Shown: positions 10,939-20,606 of the stretch, piece by piece | Numbering within the stretch: the stretch's first letter is position 1 | How the letters are laid out: each line of letters begins with the position of its first letter | Assembly: GCA_021907015.1 (NCBI GenBank) | Contig: CP091064.1 | Location: 1,240,001 to 1,304,000, forward strand | Source of the DNA: Pectobacterium sp. PL152 | GTDB taxonomy: Bacteria > Pseudomonadota > Gammaproteobacteria > Enterobacterales > Enterobacteriaceae | Direction: 5' to 3' | DNA length: 64,000 nt | Program-made: the position numbers and the translations under genes | The notes under the pieces: generated by a model | The model's database searches: none | What the model was told of the DNA's origin: nothing | What the model saw: the letters and a program-made list of their open reading frames with translations, nothing else

Positions 10939-12417
10939 TTATTCCTTATCCAAACGCCCTACCAGCGACAGCTCAAAGTTTGCCCCCATGTACTTGAAGT
11001 GCGGGCGCACAGACATGGTGACCTGATACCAACCTGGTTCTCCTTCCACATCCAACACTTTGATTTGTGCGGCACGCAGAGGACGACGGCTACGAACATC
11101 TGCCGGCGGGTTTTCCTGATCGGCGATGTACTGTTTAATCCAGGTATTCAACTCACGTTCCAGATCCTGACGCTCTTTCCATGAGCCAATCTGTTCACGC
11201 TGTAGCACTTTGATGTAGTGCGCCAGACGGTTGATGATGAACATGTACGGCAGTTGCGTACCCAACTTGTAGTTGGTTTCCGCTTCTTTACCTTCTTTGG
11301 TGTTCGGGAATACCTTCGGCTTCTGCACCGAGTTAGCCGAGAAGAACGCCGCGTTGTCGCTGTCTTTACGCATCGTCAGCGTGATAAAGCCCTCTTCGGC
11401 CATTTCATATTCGCGACGATCGGTGATCAGGACTTCAGTCGGAATCTTGGCCTGAAGTTGGCCCATAGCTTCATAAACATGCACTGGCAGGTCGGTAATC
11501 GCGCCGCCGCTCTGTGGGCCAATGATGTTCGGACACCAGCGGTATTTCGCGAAGCTGTCCGTCAGCGCTGTACCCATCAGGTAGGCGGTGTTGCCCCACA
11601 GATAGTGTTCGTGATCGGTGCTGATATCTTCCTTGTAGTTGAAGCCCTTAATCGGGTTTTCTACCGGGTCATAAGGCAGGCGAGCCAGGAAACGCGGTGC
11701 CGTCAGCCCCAGATAACGACCGTCTTCAGATTCACGCAGCGAACGCCATTTCGTGTAGGCCGGGCCTTCGAAAACGGATTTCAGATCTTTGATGGACGGT
11801 AAATCGGTGAAGCTATCCACGCCAAAGAAGGTCGGCGCAACAGAAGAGATGAACGGCGCGTGCGCCATCGCACCAACGGCGCTGACGTACTGCATCAGTT
11901 TGATATCCGGTGAGCTTTGCGTCATCGCATAGTCACCGATTACGCCACCGATAGGCTGGCCGCCGAACTGGCCATAACCGCTGGAATACACGTGCTTATA
12001 GAAACCAGACTGTGAGATTTCAGGGGCGAACTCGAAATCTTCCAACAGCTCTTCTTTCGTCGCATGTAACACCAACAGTTTGATGTTTTCGCGGAAATCA
12101 GTGCGATCGACAAGCAGTTTCAGCGAACGCCAGGAAGATTCCAGTTCCTGAAGTTCTTTAGCATGCAGAATAACGTCAATCTGCTTGCTGAGCTTTTTGT
12201 CCAGTTCGACGATCATGCTATCGACCAGTGCTTTATTCACGGGCTCTGCTGCATTACCGCTATCAAGAATATTCGCGACCAGTGCGGCAATACCCTGTTT
12301 AGCAACGCTGTAGCCTTCATCGACCGGGGTGATACGCGCCTGAGCCATGATGTCATCAAGCAGCGATCCAGAGGCGCTGGCGGCCCCTGCCTGGGCCTGT
12401 TCTTCAATTATTGACAT
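10939..12417 (-). CDS. tssC: T6SS contractile sheath large subunit TssC
   Basis: Large sheath subunit (VipB) that forms the contractile tube with TssB. 492 residues, uninterrupted, with the family-typical N-terminal disordered stretch and the conserved core around residues 100-420 (for example LMQYVSAVGAMAHAPFISS). It contains the region recognised by ClpV after contraction. It is 22 bases downstream of tssB. Confidence 0.96.
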   Translation of the reverse strand: MSIIEEQAQAGAASASGSLLDDIMAQARITPVDEGYSVAKQGIAALVANILDSGNAAEPVNKALVDSMIVELDKKLSKQIDVILHAKELQELESSWRSLKLLVDRTDFRENIKLLVLHATKEELLEDFEFAPEISQSGFYKHVYSSGYGQFGGQPIGGVIGDYAMTQSSPDIKLMQYVSAVGAMAHAPFISSVAPTFFGVDSFTDLPSIKDLKSVFEGPAYTKWRSLRESEDGRYLGLTAPRFLARLPYDPVENPIKGFNYKEDISTDHEHYLWGNTAYLMGTALTDSFAKYRWCPNIIGPQSGGAITDLPVHVYEAMGQLQAKIPTEVLITDRREYEMAEEGFITLTMRKDSDNAAFFSANSVQKPKVFPNTKEGKEAETNYKLGTQLPYMFIINRLAHYIKVLQREQIGSWKERQDLERELNTWIKQYIADQENPPADVRSRRPLRAAQIKVLDVEGEPGWYQVTMSVRPHFKYMGANFELSLVGRLDKE

Positions 12418-12439
12418 ATTCGTTTCCCTATTTCGTCAA

Positions 12440-12943
12440 TTATTCGGCGGGTTTTACCAGATCGAGCTCTTTCAAAAGCTGCTCTCTGGCTTCTTCGCTG
12501 GACAACAGATCCTGCAAACGATTACGGAATGAGGGAATATTGCCGAGAGGGCCTTTCAACGCGACCAGTGCCTCACGTAAATCAAGCAACTTACGCAATT
12601 CAGGCACCTGCTGGGCGATACGGTCAGGGGAGAAATCATTCAGACCGCCAATGTTCAATTTCACTGGCAGGTCATCCTGGCTTTCTTCTTCAAGGCGGTT
12701 TGGCACACTGAAATTCAGTTCCAGCTCTGCTTCTTTCATCACCGAGGTAAAATTGTTCTTATCGATCGAGACGGTCTGACGTTCTTCGATCGGCGTTTCC
12801 TCTGTGCGCCCTTTCATATTTCCCACGATCATCAGCGTCAACGGCAATTCTATTTCCGCCTGCTGACCACCAGTGGCTGGAACATATTTGATATTAATAC
12901 GTTCCTTTGGTGCGACAGATGCACCGTCAGTTCCTTTTGCCAT
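12440..12943 (-). CDS. tssB: T6SS contractile sheath small subunit TssB
   Basis: Small sheath subunit (VipA), 167 residues, first gene of the visible operon. The conserved ERINIKYVPATGGQQAEIEL segment at residues 14-33 supports the start, although the ribosome binding site upstream is weak. No clear sigma-54 promoter was found in the 100 bases upstream on this strand. A gene for the tube protein Hcp, often placed close by, is not in the adjacent DNA. Confidence 0.95.
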   Translation of the reverse strand: MAKGTDGASVAPKERINIKYVPATGGQQAEIELPLTLMIVGNMKGRTEETPIEERQTVSIDKNNFTSVMKEAELELNFSVPNRLEEESQDDLPVKLNIGGLNDFSPDRIAQQVPELRKLLDLREALVALKGPLGNIPSFRNRLQDLLSSEEAREQLLKELDLVKPAE

Positions 12944-13046
12944 GTGTCTATACCAACGTAAGGGCTCTCGGGCCCGGAGAAGTAAAGTCGATTCCTACCA
13001 AAAGCCCGCCGTAGTCCATGAGCACGGCAGTAATTCGGCAAACAAA

Positions 13047-13173
<127 letters not shown>

Positions 13174-13899
13174 GCGTATTTGTTTTTCGACCAGCGAGAT
13201 GAAATAAATTAAAACCGAATTAAAAAACCATAATAAAATCGTAATTTTACGATTTATATCGGTATGAAAGAGTCACACCAAGAAGGAATTAAATACATTT
13301 ATATTTTGAGTTTGGATCATACACACAACATAAATGCACGGTCAACGCTTATATAGCAGAGCAACTAAATGGAACGACTAAAAAACAAAACACACTAAAA
13401 ACAATAAATTAAAACAAACTTAAGTAAAAATAGGCAGAATAAAAAATAATATATCACTGATTTTCAATTAACGGAAAAGGGATATATTTTATGCCTTTTA
13501 ATTTCGTTAAAAACGAAATACTTAATACGCTAATAAAAATCACCAATAACAAAAAGCTCATTAATTTTAATTTAGTGAAAATATTTACCCTCTATTTTTT
13601 ACTTTTGACAGAACAAATATCTCCATTACCTTAATAAACTATTTCCCTGTTAAGGGATAAATATTAGATAGTTTAGCAATCATTGATTTTTAATGAAAAT
13701 TATTAGTTTTTTATACTATAAAAACAAATTCACAAGATTCATACTCTGAATCATAAAAACAAGCAGAGTTTCATAACAAAAATTACGGCACCAGGCAGTG
13801 AAATGATCTTTAAAACGGCATTTTTAGGTTAAAAAATGGCAGTTATTCGGTAGTGTAATATCCAGGGAAACATTTCCCTTCCTGCTCGTGATGGAGAGA
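13174..13899. other. AT-rich gene-free stretch between T6SS and CRISPR island
   Basis: About 720 bases, strongly AT-rich, with no credible coding frame on either strand and many stops. Promoters for tssB may lie here, but I see no site I would defend. The base composition differs sharply from the GC-rich cas operon that follows, which suggests a junction between unrelated segments. Confidence 0.6.
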
Positions 13900-14048
13900 A
13901 AAGATGCCGATGACAACAGGTGTCATAACAAATCGTTAGCGTGCCGAAGTTGACCTTGGCAGCACTTTTGCATAAAAACGCATTTTTGCGGTGGAAAAAA
14001 CCAGGCTGACTTGATCAAATAAAAACAATGGGTTATAAGTTTTCATTC
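13900..14048 (+). promoter_or_regulatory. Leader and promoter of CRISPR array 1
   Basis: Region homologous to the leaders of arrays 2 and 3. A sigma-70 type promoter fits directly before the first repeat: TTGATC at 14011-14016, 17 bases, TATAAG at 14034-14039, placing the start of transcription at the first repeat. Further upstream, 13956-13972 reads TTGGCAGCACTTTTGCA, a close fit to a sigma-54 -24/-12 element with correct GG-to-GC spacing. Function of the second element is inference only. Confidence 0.65.
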
Positions 14049-14216
14049 GTCCTTACGGACTCTCTCTGACTGAAGGGATTAAGACTCAGCGAAGGCGTAG
14101 TTGTTGTTCGCACACATCAGTCCTTATGGACGCTCCCTGACTGAAGGGATTAAGACTCTTCATCTTCCTCATCTTCTTCCTCTGTCCTTACGGACGCGCC
14201 CTGACTGAAGGGATTT
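14049..14216 (+). CRISPR. CRISPR array 1: three repeats, two spacers
   Basis: Repeats at 14049-14085, 14120-14156 and a degenerate terminal copy 14184-14216. The 37-base repeat starts with a GTCC-TTAC-GGAC hairpin, has a second hairpin with arms TCCCT and AGGGA, and ends ATTAAGAC, which would be the 8-base 5' handle of the crRNA. Spacer 1 is 34 bases; spacer 2 is only 27 bases and is built of TCT/TCC-type triplets. The first repeat differs from consensus (ACTCTCTCTGA), and the last lacks the AAGAC end. Same repeat family as arrays 2 and 3. Confidence 0.93.
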
Positions 14217-14226
14217 GTTTTCCTCT

Positions 14227-14242
14227 GGGCGGTTTTCCGCCC
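14227..14242 (+). terminator. Hairpin after CRISPR array 1
   Basis: GGGCGG-TTTT-CCGCCC stem-loop 10 bases after the last repeat, followed 10 bases later by a run of T. Plausible transcription stop for array 1. Part of the sequence (TTTCCGCCCACTATC) recurs after array 2 at about 23136. Confidence 0.45.
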
Positions 14243-14354
14243 ACTATCAAATTTTTCTTATCCGTTGATAGGCATTTCGGCTGGAATTTCGTATGGTTAA
14301 GCCCGTTACGGGCGGGCTATATGGCGCGCCCTATTTTGGCACAAGGAGATGTCA

Positions 14355-16800
14355 ATGAACTGGCTTGCCGCCTCTTGCCATGTGGCCGCCTTTGCGCTGT
14401 TACATAACCTGAAATCACTGGCGCTGCATGCCAGCATTCAGGACTTCCGTCACCAGCACTGGCCGAAAAATTGTTTGCGCCGCTGCCGGAAAGCCTCTCG
14501 GCCCGTGCGGATCTGCACGAAAATACATTAACCCTGCTATTGGATTTCGCCGCCAGACTGGCGCGCGGAGAGCAGGGTATTCCTACAAATAATGACAAAA
14601 CCAACCTAATACCACTGACCCACCTGTTGGTGGACGATCCCCACGCGGTTCCCACAGTGCGCTGTTACAGCCCATTGGCTCCGCTGGGAGTCGATTCGCT
14701 GATGCCTGTCACAACATCGTTATCTACTGGCGAACGGCAGGCAGCATATCAGCAGGTGTATCAAACATTGATTGACGGGCTGGAGGCGATCCCCGCCGCC
14801 CACCGCCTGCAACCGTCGCTGTGGCTTGACCACCTCGATAGCCTGTGGATGACTACCTGCCACGCGCTGCCAGACGGCGACGGTGCCAGCGGCATCTCGC
14901 TGTATGATCAGGAAAAACCACCGCAGCCCTCGCCGTCGCGTTGTGGCAGCACCACGCTCGTCAAGCTAGGCCGGGGCAGGAGATGCCGCTCACGCCGGGT
15001 GACGATGCACGCCTGTTGCTGATCCAGGCCGATGTGTTCGGCATTCAAGAGCTGATTTTCGCCGAGGGCAACAAGACGCAAGAAATGGCCGCCAAACTGC
15101 TGCGCGGGCGCTCGTTTCAGGTGTCGCTGCTGGCGGAAGCCGCCGCGCTGCGGATACTGGAAGCCTTTGACCTGCCGCCGGTGTGCCAGTTGATTAACGC
15201 CGCCGGCAAAAGCCTGATTGTCGCGCCGAATCTGCCGGATGCCGCCGAGCGGCTGGCCGGGTTGCGCCAGCGCCTTGATGAATGGTTTTAACCCACACCT
15301 ACGCACAAACCGGCATCGGGCTGTGCAGCACGGTGGCGGGCAGCGCTGAGTTCCTCGGCGAGCAGGCTTACGGCACGCTGCAAAGCCGGCTGGCGCAGGC
15401 GATGGAGCAACAGAAATATCAGCGCTTCTCCCTGTGTGCCGGTGATGCGCCCCGCCGGTGTTTGACAGTTATCTGGACCACATCGCGCAGGGCGCAGGCG
15501 GTGAACCCTGCCCGGTGAATGGCCTGCACCCGGTGGAAACCACCCTCAACGAGCTTAACTGTAGCCGACTGGCGGCAGACCAGATCACCCTCGGCCACTG
15601 GATAAGCCACGGCGAGCGTTACGCCCGGCTGCTGATCCTGCGTGACAGCACCGCCACCTTCTCTGATGACCGCTGCCTGCACCTGACGCTGTTTGGCTAC
15701 CAGGTCGTGGCCGTCAGCCCGCAGGAGGCCAGCGGCAAGTTCGGCGAACTGGCGCGCAACGGCAGCCTGCGCCGCTGCTGGGACATCAGCCTGCCGCCGG
15801 AAGGCATGCACCTGTTTCAGGGCTATGCCCGCCGTTTTATCAACGGCTGGATGCCGCTGGCGCTGGAGGAATATCAGCCAGAGCGCTACCCCGGCGTTGA
15901 AGACGCGCTCGCTAACGGCGACATCAAAACCTTTGATCACCTGAGCTGTGAAGATTTATATCAGGATGCTGACCAGCAGTTACGCGGCACCTGCGCACTG
16001 GGTGTGCTGAAAGGGGATATCGATAACCTCGGCTACCTGTTTCGCAGCGGCCTGCCGCAGCCGGGTTTTGCCAAAACCATCGGCCTGTCGCGCCAGATAC
16101 ACCTGTTTTTCACTCTGTGGTTGCCGCATCTGTGCCGCAAAGACACGCGCTTTGCCAATACCTACACCGTATTCGCTGGCGGTGACGATTTCTTTTGATT
16201 GGCCCGTGGCGCAGCCAGCAGACACTAGCACTCACAATGGCGCAGCACTTCGCGCGCTACAGCGGCCACAATCCGGCGCTGCATTTTTCGCTCGGACTGG
16301 TGCAGGTCAAACCCAGCTATCCAGTGCGGGCGCTGGCCGCTCAGGCCGAAGCCGCTCTGGAACAGGCCAAGCAACACCCCGGCAAGAACGCCATCTGCCT
16401 GTATAACGAGGTGATGGGCTGGCCGGAATATGACGCGTTACTGACGTGCAGCGAGGAGCTGGCGCGCTGGCGCGAGCATGACGGCTACCCGCTCTCCTCC
16501 GGCCTGCTTTACCGGTTGCTGGCGCTCAGTGAACTGTCATCGAAAGAATCAGATACCCCACAGGCGGCACTGTGGCGCAGTCGGCTGGCCTATTTTTTAC
16601 GCCGCAATCTGGTGGATAAAGTGAAAGTACCGGCAAAAGAAAATCCGGCAGCGTTCCGCCATCAGCTTTATTTGGCCTTGTTCGCCACACTGGAACAGCA
16701 CCTGAAACGGCACCGCCAGCGTTACCGAGTCGCACTTCAGCGCCATCTTTACCACTACCGCACGGCGAATAAAACACACGACAATAAGGACAAAGCATGA
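14355..16800 (+). CDS. cas10: Type III-A effector subunit Cas10/Csm1 (five frameshifts)
   Basis: Large subunit of the Csm complex; its palm domain makes cyclic oligoadenylate when target RNA is bound. Frame breaks near 14470, 14925, 15285, 15468 and 16192 each lie in homopolymers; with one base restored at each, the product is 816 residues. Visible features: the YDQEKTTAALAVALWQHH motif at the end of the first domain, the GVLKGDIDNLG motif, and the cyclase motif AGGDDFF at 16177-16197. The N-terminal HD nuclease looks degenerate: the position of HD reads LLHNL and the domain is short. Start chosen at ATG 14355, 7 bases after AGGAG. Followed by csm2 with an ATGA overlap. Confidence 0.9.
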
Positions 16801-17197
16801 CGATGCCAGATTTTAAACGCCAACTGGACAAGCCGGAAGCGGCGTTTTTGATACCGACGCCCAACAATTTGCCGACCGGTTGGAGCAACGCGGTAAGAAA
16901 GACAACCCCACTCAGTTACGCCGCTTTTACGACCAGTTACAGCAACTGGAGCAGCGCATCAATGGCGATGAGGAAAAACTGGCTCTCTACCTACCCGAGA
17001 TCCGCATGATCAGCGCCCATCTGGCGTATGCCAAAGGACGAGAACTTATCTCTGACACGTTTTGCGACACCATGCAAAACCTGATTCGCAGCATCGACAC
17101 CTGCCAGCACCTGAAAAATGGCCGGCTGTTTTTTGAATCCACCCTCGGTTTTTACGCGCCATACGCCGCGACTGACAAGGACATCTCATGCAACTGA
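16797..17197 (+). CDS. csm2: Type III-A small subunit Csm2 (one frameshift)
   Basis: Small helical subunit that lines the Csm filament. The frame breaks near 16846, where a run of five T should be six; the corrected product is 133 residues, normal for Csm2. The downstream part carries the family-typical QLRRFYDQLQQLE and EIRMISAHLAYAKGR helices. It overlaps cas10 by 4 bases and csm3 by 10 bases, so the whole operon is translationally coupled. Confidence 0.85.
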
Positions 17198-17943
17198 AAA
17201 ATATCCAGACGTTACGCGCCACTCTGGTGTGTGAAACCGGGTTACACATTGGCGGTGGCGACACCGCGTTGCAGATTGGCGGCATCGACAGCGCTGTGGT
17301 GCGCCATCCGTTGACCCAGCAGCCTTACATTCCCGGTTCCAGCCTGAAAGGCAAACTGCGCAGCCTGCTCGAATGGCGCGCTGGTGTGGTGGGCGAAACA
17401 GAAGGCAAGGTGCTCAGTCATCAGGTTTACCAGAAACTGATCGACGATAAAAAACAGGCACAGGCACTACAAGCACTGAAAATCCTGCAACTGTTTGGCG
17501 TCAGCGGCGGTGACAAGCTTTCCGCCGAACAAGCCCAACAGGTCGGCCCGACTCGCCTGTCCTTCTGGGACTGCGAATTTGACCAACACTGGCTGGCGCA
17601 GCAAGGCGGGCACGTCCAGACCGAAGAGAAAGCGGAAAACTGTATTGACCGCATCAGCGGCGTGGCGCTGCACCCGCGCTTTATCGAGCGCGTGCCTGCC
17701 GGCAGCCGCTTTGACTTTCGCCTCACCGTGCGCCAGCTTGATGGCGACAGCCCCGACCTGCTCGACACCCTGCTGGCGGGCCTGAAAATGCTGGAGCTGG
17801 ACGGGCTGGGCGGCAGCATTTCCCGTGGGTATGGCAAAGTGCGCTTTGAAGCACTAACTCTCGATGGAGAAGACCTCCAGCCGCGCTTTGAGCAGTTACA
17901 GCCGTTTGCCACCGCGCCCGTACACACCGCACAGGGAGCCTGA
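17188..17943 (+). CDS. csm3: Type III-A backbone RAMP and RNase Csm3
   Basis: Backbone RAMP protein of the Csm complex that cuts target RNA every 6 bases. 251 residues, intact. The conserved HIGGGDTALQIGGIDSAV segment at residues 19-36 includes the catalytic aspartate in GGID, and PYIPGSSLKGKLRSLLEWR is the RAMP glycine-rich/lysine motif. A second Gly-rich loop, GLGGSISRGYGKVRF, lies near the C-terminus. This is the only long csm gene besides cas6 without a frame break. Confidence 0.93.
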   Translation: MQLKNIQTLRATLVCETGLHIGGGDTALQIGGIDSAVVRHPLTQQPYIPGSSLKGKLRSLLEWRAGVVGETEGKVLSHQVYQKLIDDKKQAQALQALKILQLFGVSGGDKLSAEQAQQVGPTRLSFWDCEFDQHWLAQQGGHVQTEEKAENCIDRISGVALHPRFIERVPAGSRFDFRLTVRQLDGDSPDLLDTLLAGLKMLELDGLGGSISRGYGKVRFEALTLDGEDLQPRFEQLQPFATAPVHTAQGA

Positions 17944-17945
17944 CG

Positions 17946-18924
17946 ATGCCTTCCCCTGTAACCCCCGCCGCCGCGTGGCACTGGCTGCGCCTGCGCCTGT
18001 TCCCCGACAGCGCCTTTGCCACTGCGCTGCGCGGCGACACGCTGTTTGGCCAGTTGTGCTGGTACTTGCGTGAATCCCTCGGCGAGGCGGGCCTGAATGC
18101 GCTGCTGGCAGGCTACCACGACCAGCGCCCGTTCGCGGTGATTAGCGACCCGATGCTGGCCGACCATCTGCCGCGCCCGCACCTGCCCGAGCACCGGCTG
18201 GGCTTTGCCGCCGCCGATGCCCGCGCCCGCAAACAACGTAAACAGCAATGCTGGCTGCCGCTTGCCTTCGCTCACCAACCGCTGGCCGACTGGGGCGCGC
18301 ACTTAACCGCCGCACCCGGGCGCCACCGGCACCGCAGCGACGTGCAGATGCACAACAGCATCAACCGCCAGACGCTCACCACCGGTGGTGGCGACGCGTT
18401 CGCCCCGTTTGGCAGTGAACAGCACTGGTTTGATGTGGACACCGCCTGGGATCTCTACCTGCTGCATGATGAGCGCCTGAGCGCCGCGCAACTGACCGAT
18501 GCGCTGAGTGCCATCGGCCTGCTGGGTTATGGCAAAGATGCCAGCATCGGCAAGGGCGTTTTCACCTCACGCCACAGCCGATGCCCACGCTGCCCACACC
18601 TGACGGCAACCCGCTGCGCCTGACGCTCGCCCCTGTGCGCCGCAGCAGGGCCACTGGCACAATGCCGCCAGTTTCTTCTCGCCGCTGGTGCGTTTTGGCC
18701 GCCACGGTGCCGCACTGGTGGTGCAGGGCCATCCGTTTAAAAACCCGCTGCTGCTGGCAGACAGCGCCGCCGTGCTGGCCCCCGTCACCCCGGATAACCG
18801 CCCGTTTGTCGGCCAGGGATTAGGCGGCAATGGTCGTCTTTCCACCGCCCTGCCACAAACGGTGCATCAGGGCTATGCGCCGGTGATTCCGGTGCGCTTT
18901 CACCATAAGGCACAGCCACAATGA
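17946..18924 (+). CDS. csm4: Type III-A RAMP Csm4 (two frameshifts)
   Basis: RAMP subunit that caps the complex at the crRNA 5' handle and contacts Cas10. N-terminal RAMP features (ATALRGDTLFGQLCWYL) and the Gly-rich motif LLGYGKDASIGKG are visible. Breaks near 18572 (missing C) and 18640 (missing G) separate the C-terminal third, which continues as HNAASFFSPLVRFGRHGAAL to the stop at 18924. Corrected length 326 residues. The stop overlaps the csm5 start (ATGA). Confidence 0.87.
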
Positions 18925-20606
18925 CCCGCGACCAGACGCCACTTCGCCACACCGCCTGTGACAGCGACAACATGCAATGCTTCGCCCTCACCTGCCTGTC
19001 GCCGGTGCATGTCGCCACCGGCGACAGCCTGAACCCCGGTGAATACCTGATAGCCGACAATGCGCTGTATGAACTGGGGCAAGGCGGCCTGAGCCCGGCG
19101 CTCACGGCAAAGCAGCGCAGCGAGTTGCTCACGATTTTGGAGAGCAATGATCCTGATCTGCCGCTGGCCGTGCAGCGCTTTCTGGCACGGGAAGCGAGCA
19201 AGCTGAAATACGCCGCCCGCCATGTGCGCCCACTGTTGCCCGGCATCAGCCACTATTACCAGTCACGGCTCGGGCAGGTGATGCAAAAAGATCCCAAAAA
19301 CAAAAAGCAGGTGATCAACCAGCTAGAGCTGATGCGCCACGTCGGTGCCGCACTGGGCGCGCCTTATATTCCCGGCTCGACGCTCAAAGGGGCTATTCGC
19401 ACCGCGCTGGTCAGCGCGCTCAATCAAGGCCAGCCACTGCAAGCCGAACGGTTGGAAACAGAAAAGCTAAAAAGCACGGTGGCGCAGGATGCGGAACGCC
19501 GGCTACTGGGCTTTGATACCCGCCGCGACGGCCCCCAAACAGCGATACCGCGTTGAGCATGATCCCTTCCACTGGTTACAGGTGGGGATGCCGTAAGCCC
19601 GGCAGAGCACCCGCCCATGCTGGATTACTGGCTGGTGCGCCGCCAGCCGCTTAAGCGCACGGAGAAGCAGAATAACAAGGCGGACAATATGGAACTGTCG
19701 CCGGTTGAATGCCTCAAACCCCGGCAAAGCCCGTTGCGCTGCCAGATAACCGTGAAAACGCCGCCCGCCGCTATCCCAATAAAAACCTGCACCTGAAGCA
19801 GTGGCTTGGCAAGGTGTCGCAACTGGCGCAACAGGTGAACCAGATAACCCTGCCGCAATGCCATCACGAGCTGGACTGGCTGGCCGAAAACCACATCGGC
19901 ACGGATGATGCGTATGCCCCCCGGCCAGAACGGGGTGGCGCAGATGCAACAATTACTGCGCCAGTTAGACGGCCCGCTACAGCGCGGCGAGGCACTCTTG
20001 CTGCGGGTCGGCAAATACGGCGGGGCCATCAGCAAAACCGTAGAGGGCTGGCGGCATATCGCCCGGCTCGGGAAACAAGGCACGCGCCCCACCTACCACC
20101 CGGATGTCACCACCTGCACGCTGGCGCTGCCGCAGGCGGATGCGCTGACGCAGGCGCTGCCCTTTGGCTGGGTGCTGCTGCACCGGCCTGACCAGCCGGA
20201 GGTGGCCGGGTTTGTCGCCTCCCATCAAGACTGGTACCAACGGCAGCAACAGTGGCTGGCAGACCATCAGCAACAGCAGCACGCCCACTACCAGCAACGC
20301 CAGCAGTTGGCTCAAGCCCGTGAAGAGGAAGCACTGCGGCTGGCAGACAAAGCCAGCCAGAGCAACGCGCGCCAGTCCATCATGTCGCTAGCTGAACAAC
20401 TGGCGAGTGAGCAAAAATTTCAGCGTAAAGCCCCCAACGGCCCGTTGCGTGGCCAGTTAGCCACCTGTGTGGGTTGCGTTGCCGCTGAAGGTTCGGCAGA
20501 AGAAAAAGCCGATCTGTGTACGCTGTTTGACACCATCCTCAGCTATTGGGGCATCAAACCCGGCAAAGACAAAAAGCTCACGGCCTTGAGGAATAAGCTG
20601 TTATGA
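18921..20606 (+). CDS. csm5: Type III-A RAMP Csm5 (four frameshifts)
   Basis: RAMP subunit at the crRNA 3' end of the Csm complex, involved in crRNA maturation. Motifs: LTCLSPVHVATGDSLNPGEY near the N-terminus and APYIPGSTLKGAIRTALV around residue 150. Frame breaks near 19535 (extra C), 19592 (missing G), 19770 (missing C) and 19915 (extra C) cancel in sum, giving 561 residues in total. The last third has a Gln-rich coiled coil (about 20250-20340) that is longer than usual. Stop overlaps cas6 (ATGA). Confidence 0.85.

Noticed and set aside
12944..13046. Search for a sigma-54 promoter for the tss operon on the minus strand
   Set aside because: No GG-N10-GC element with flanking consensus was found close to tssB.
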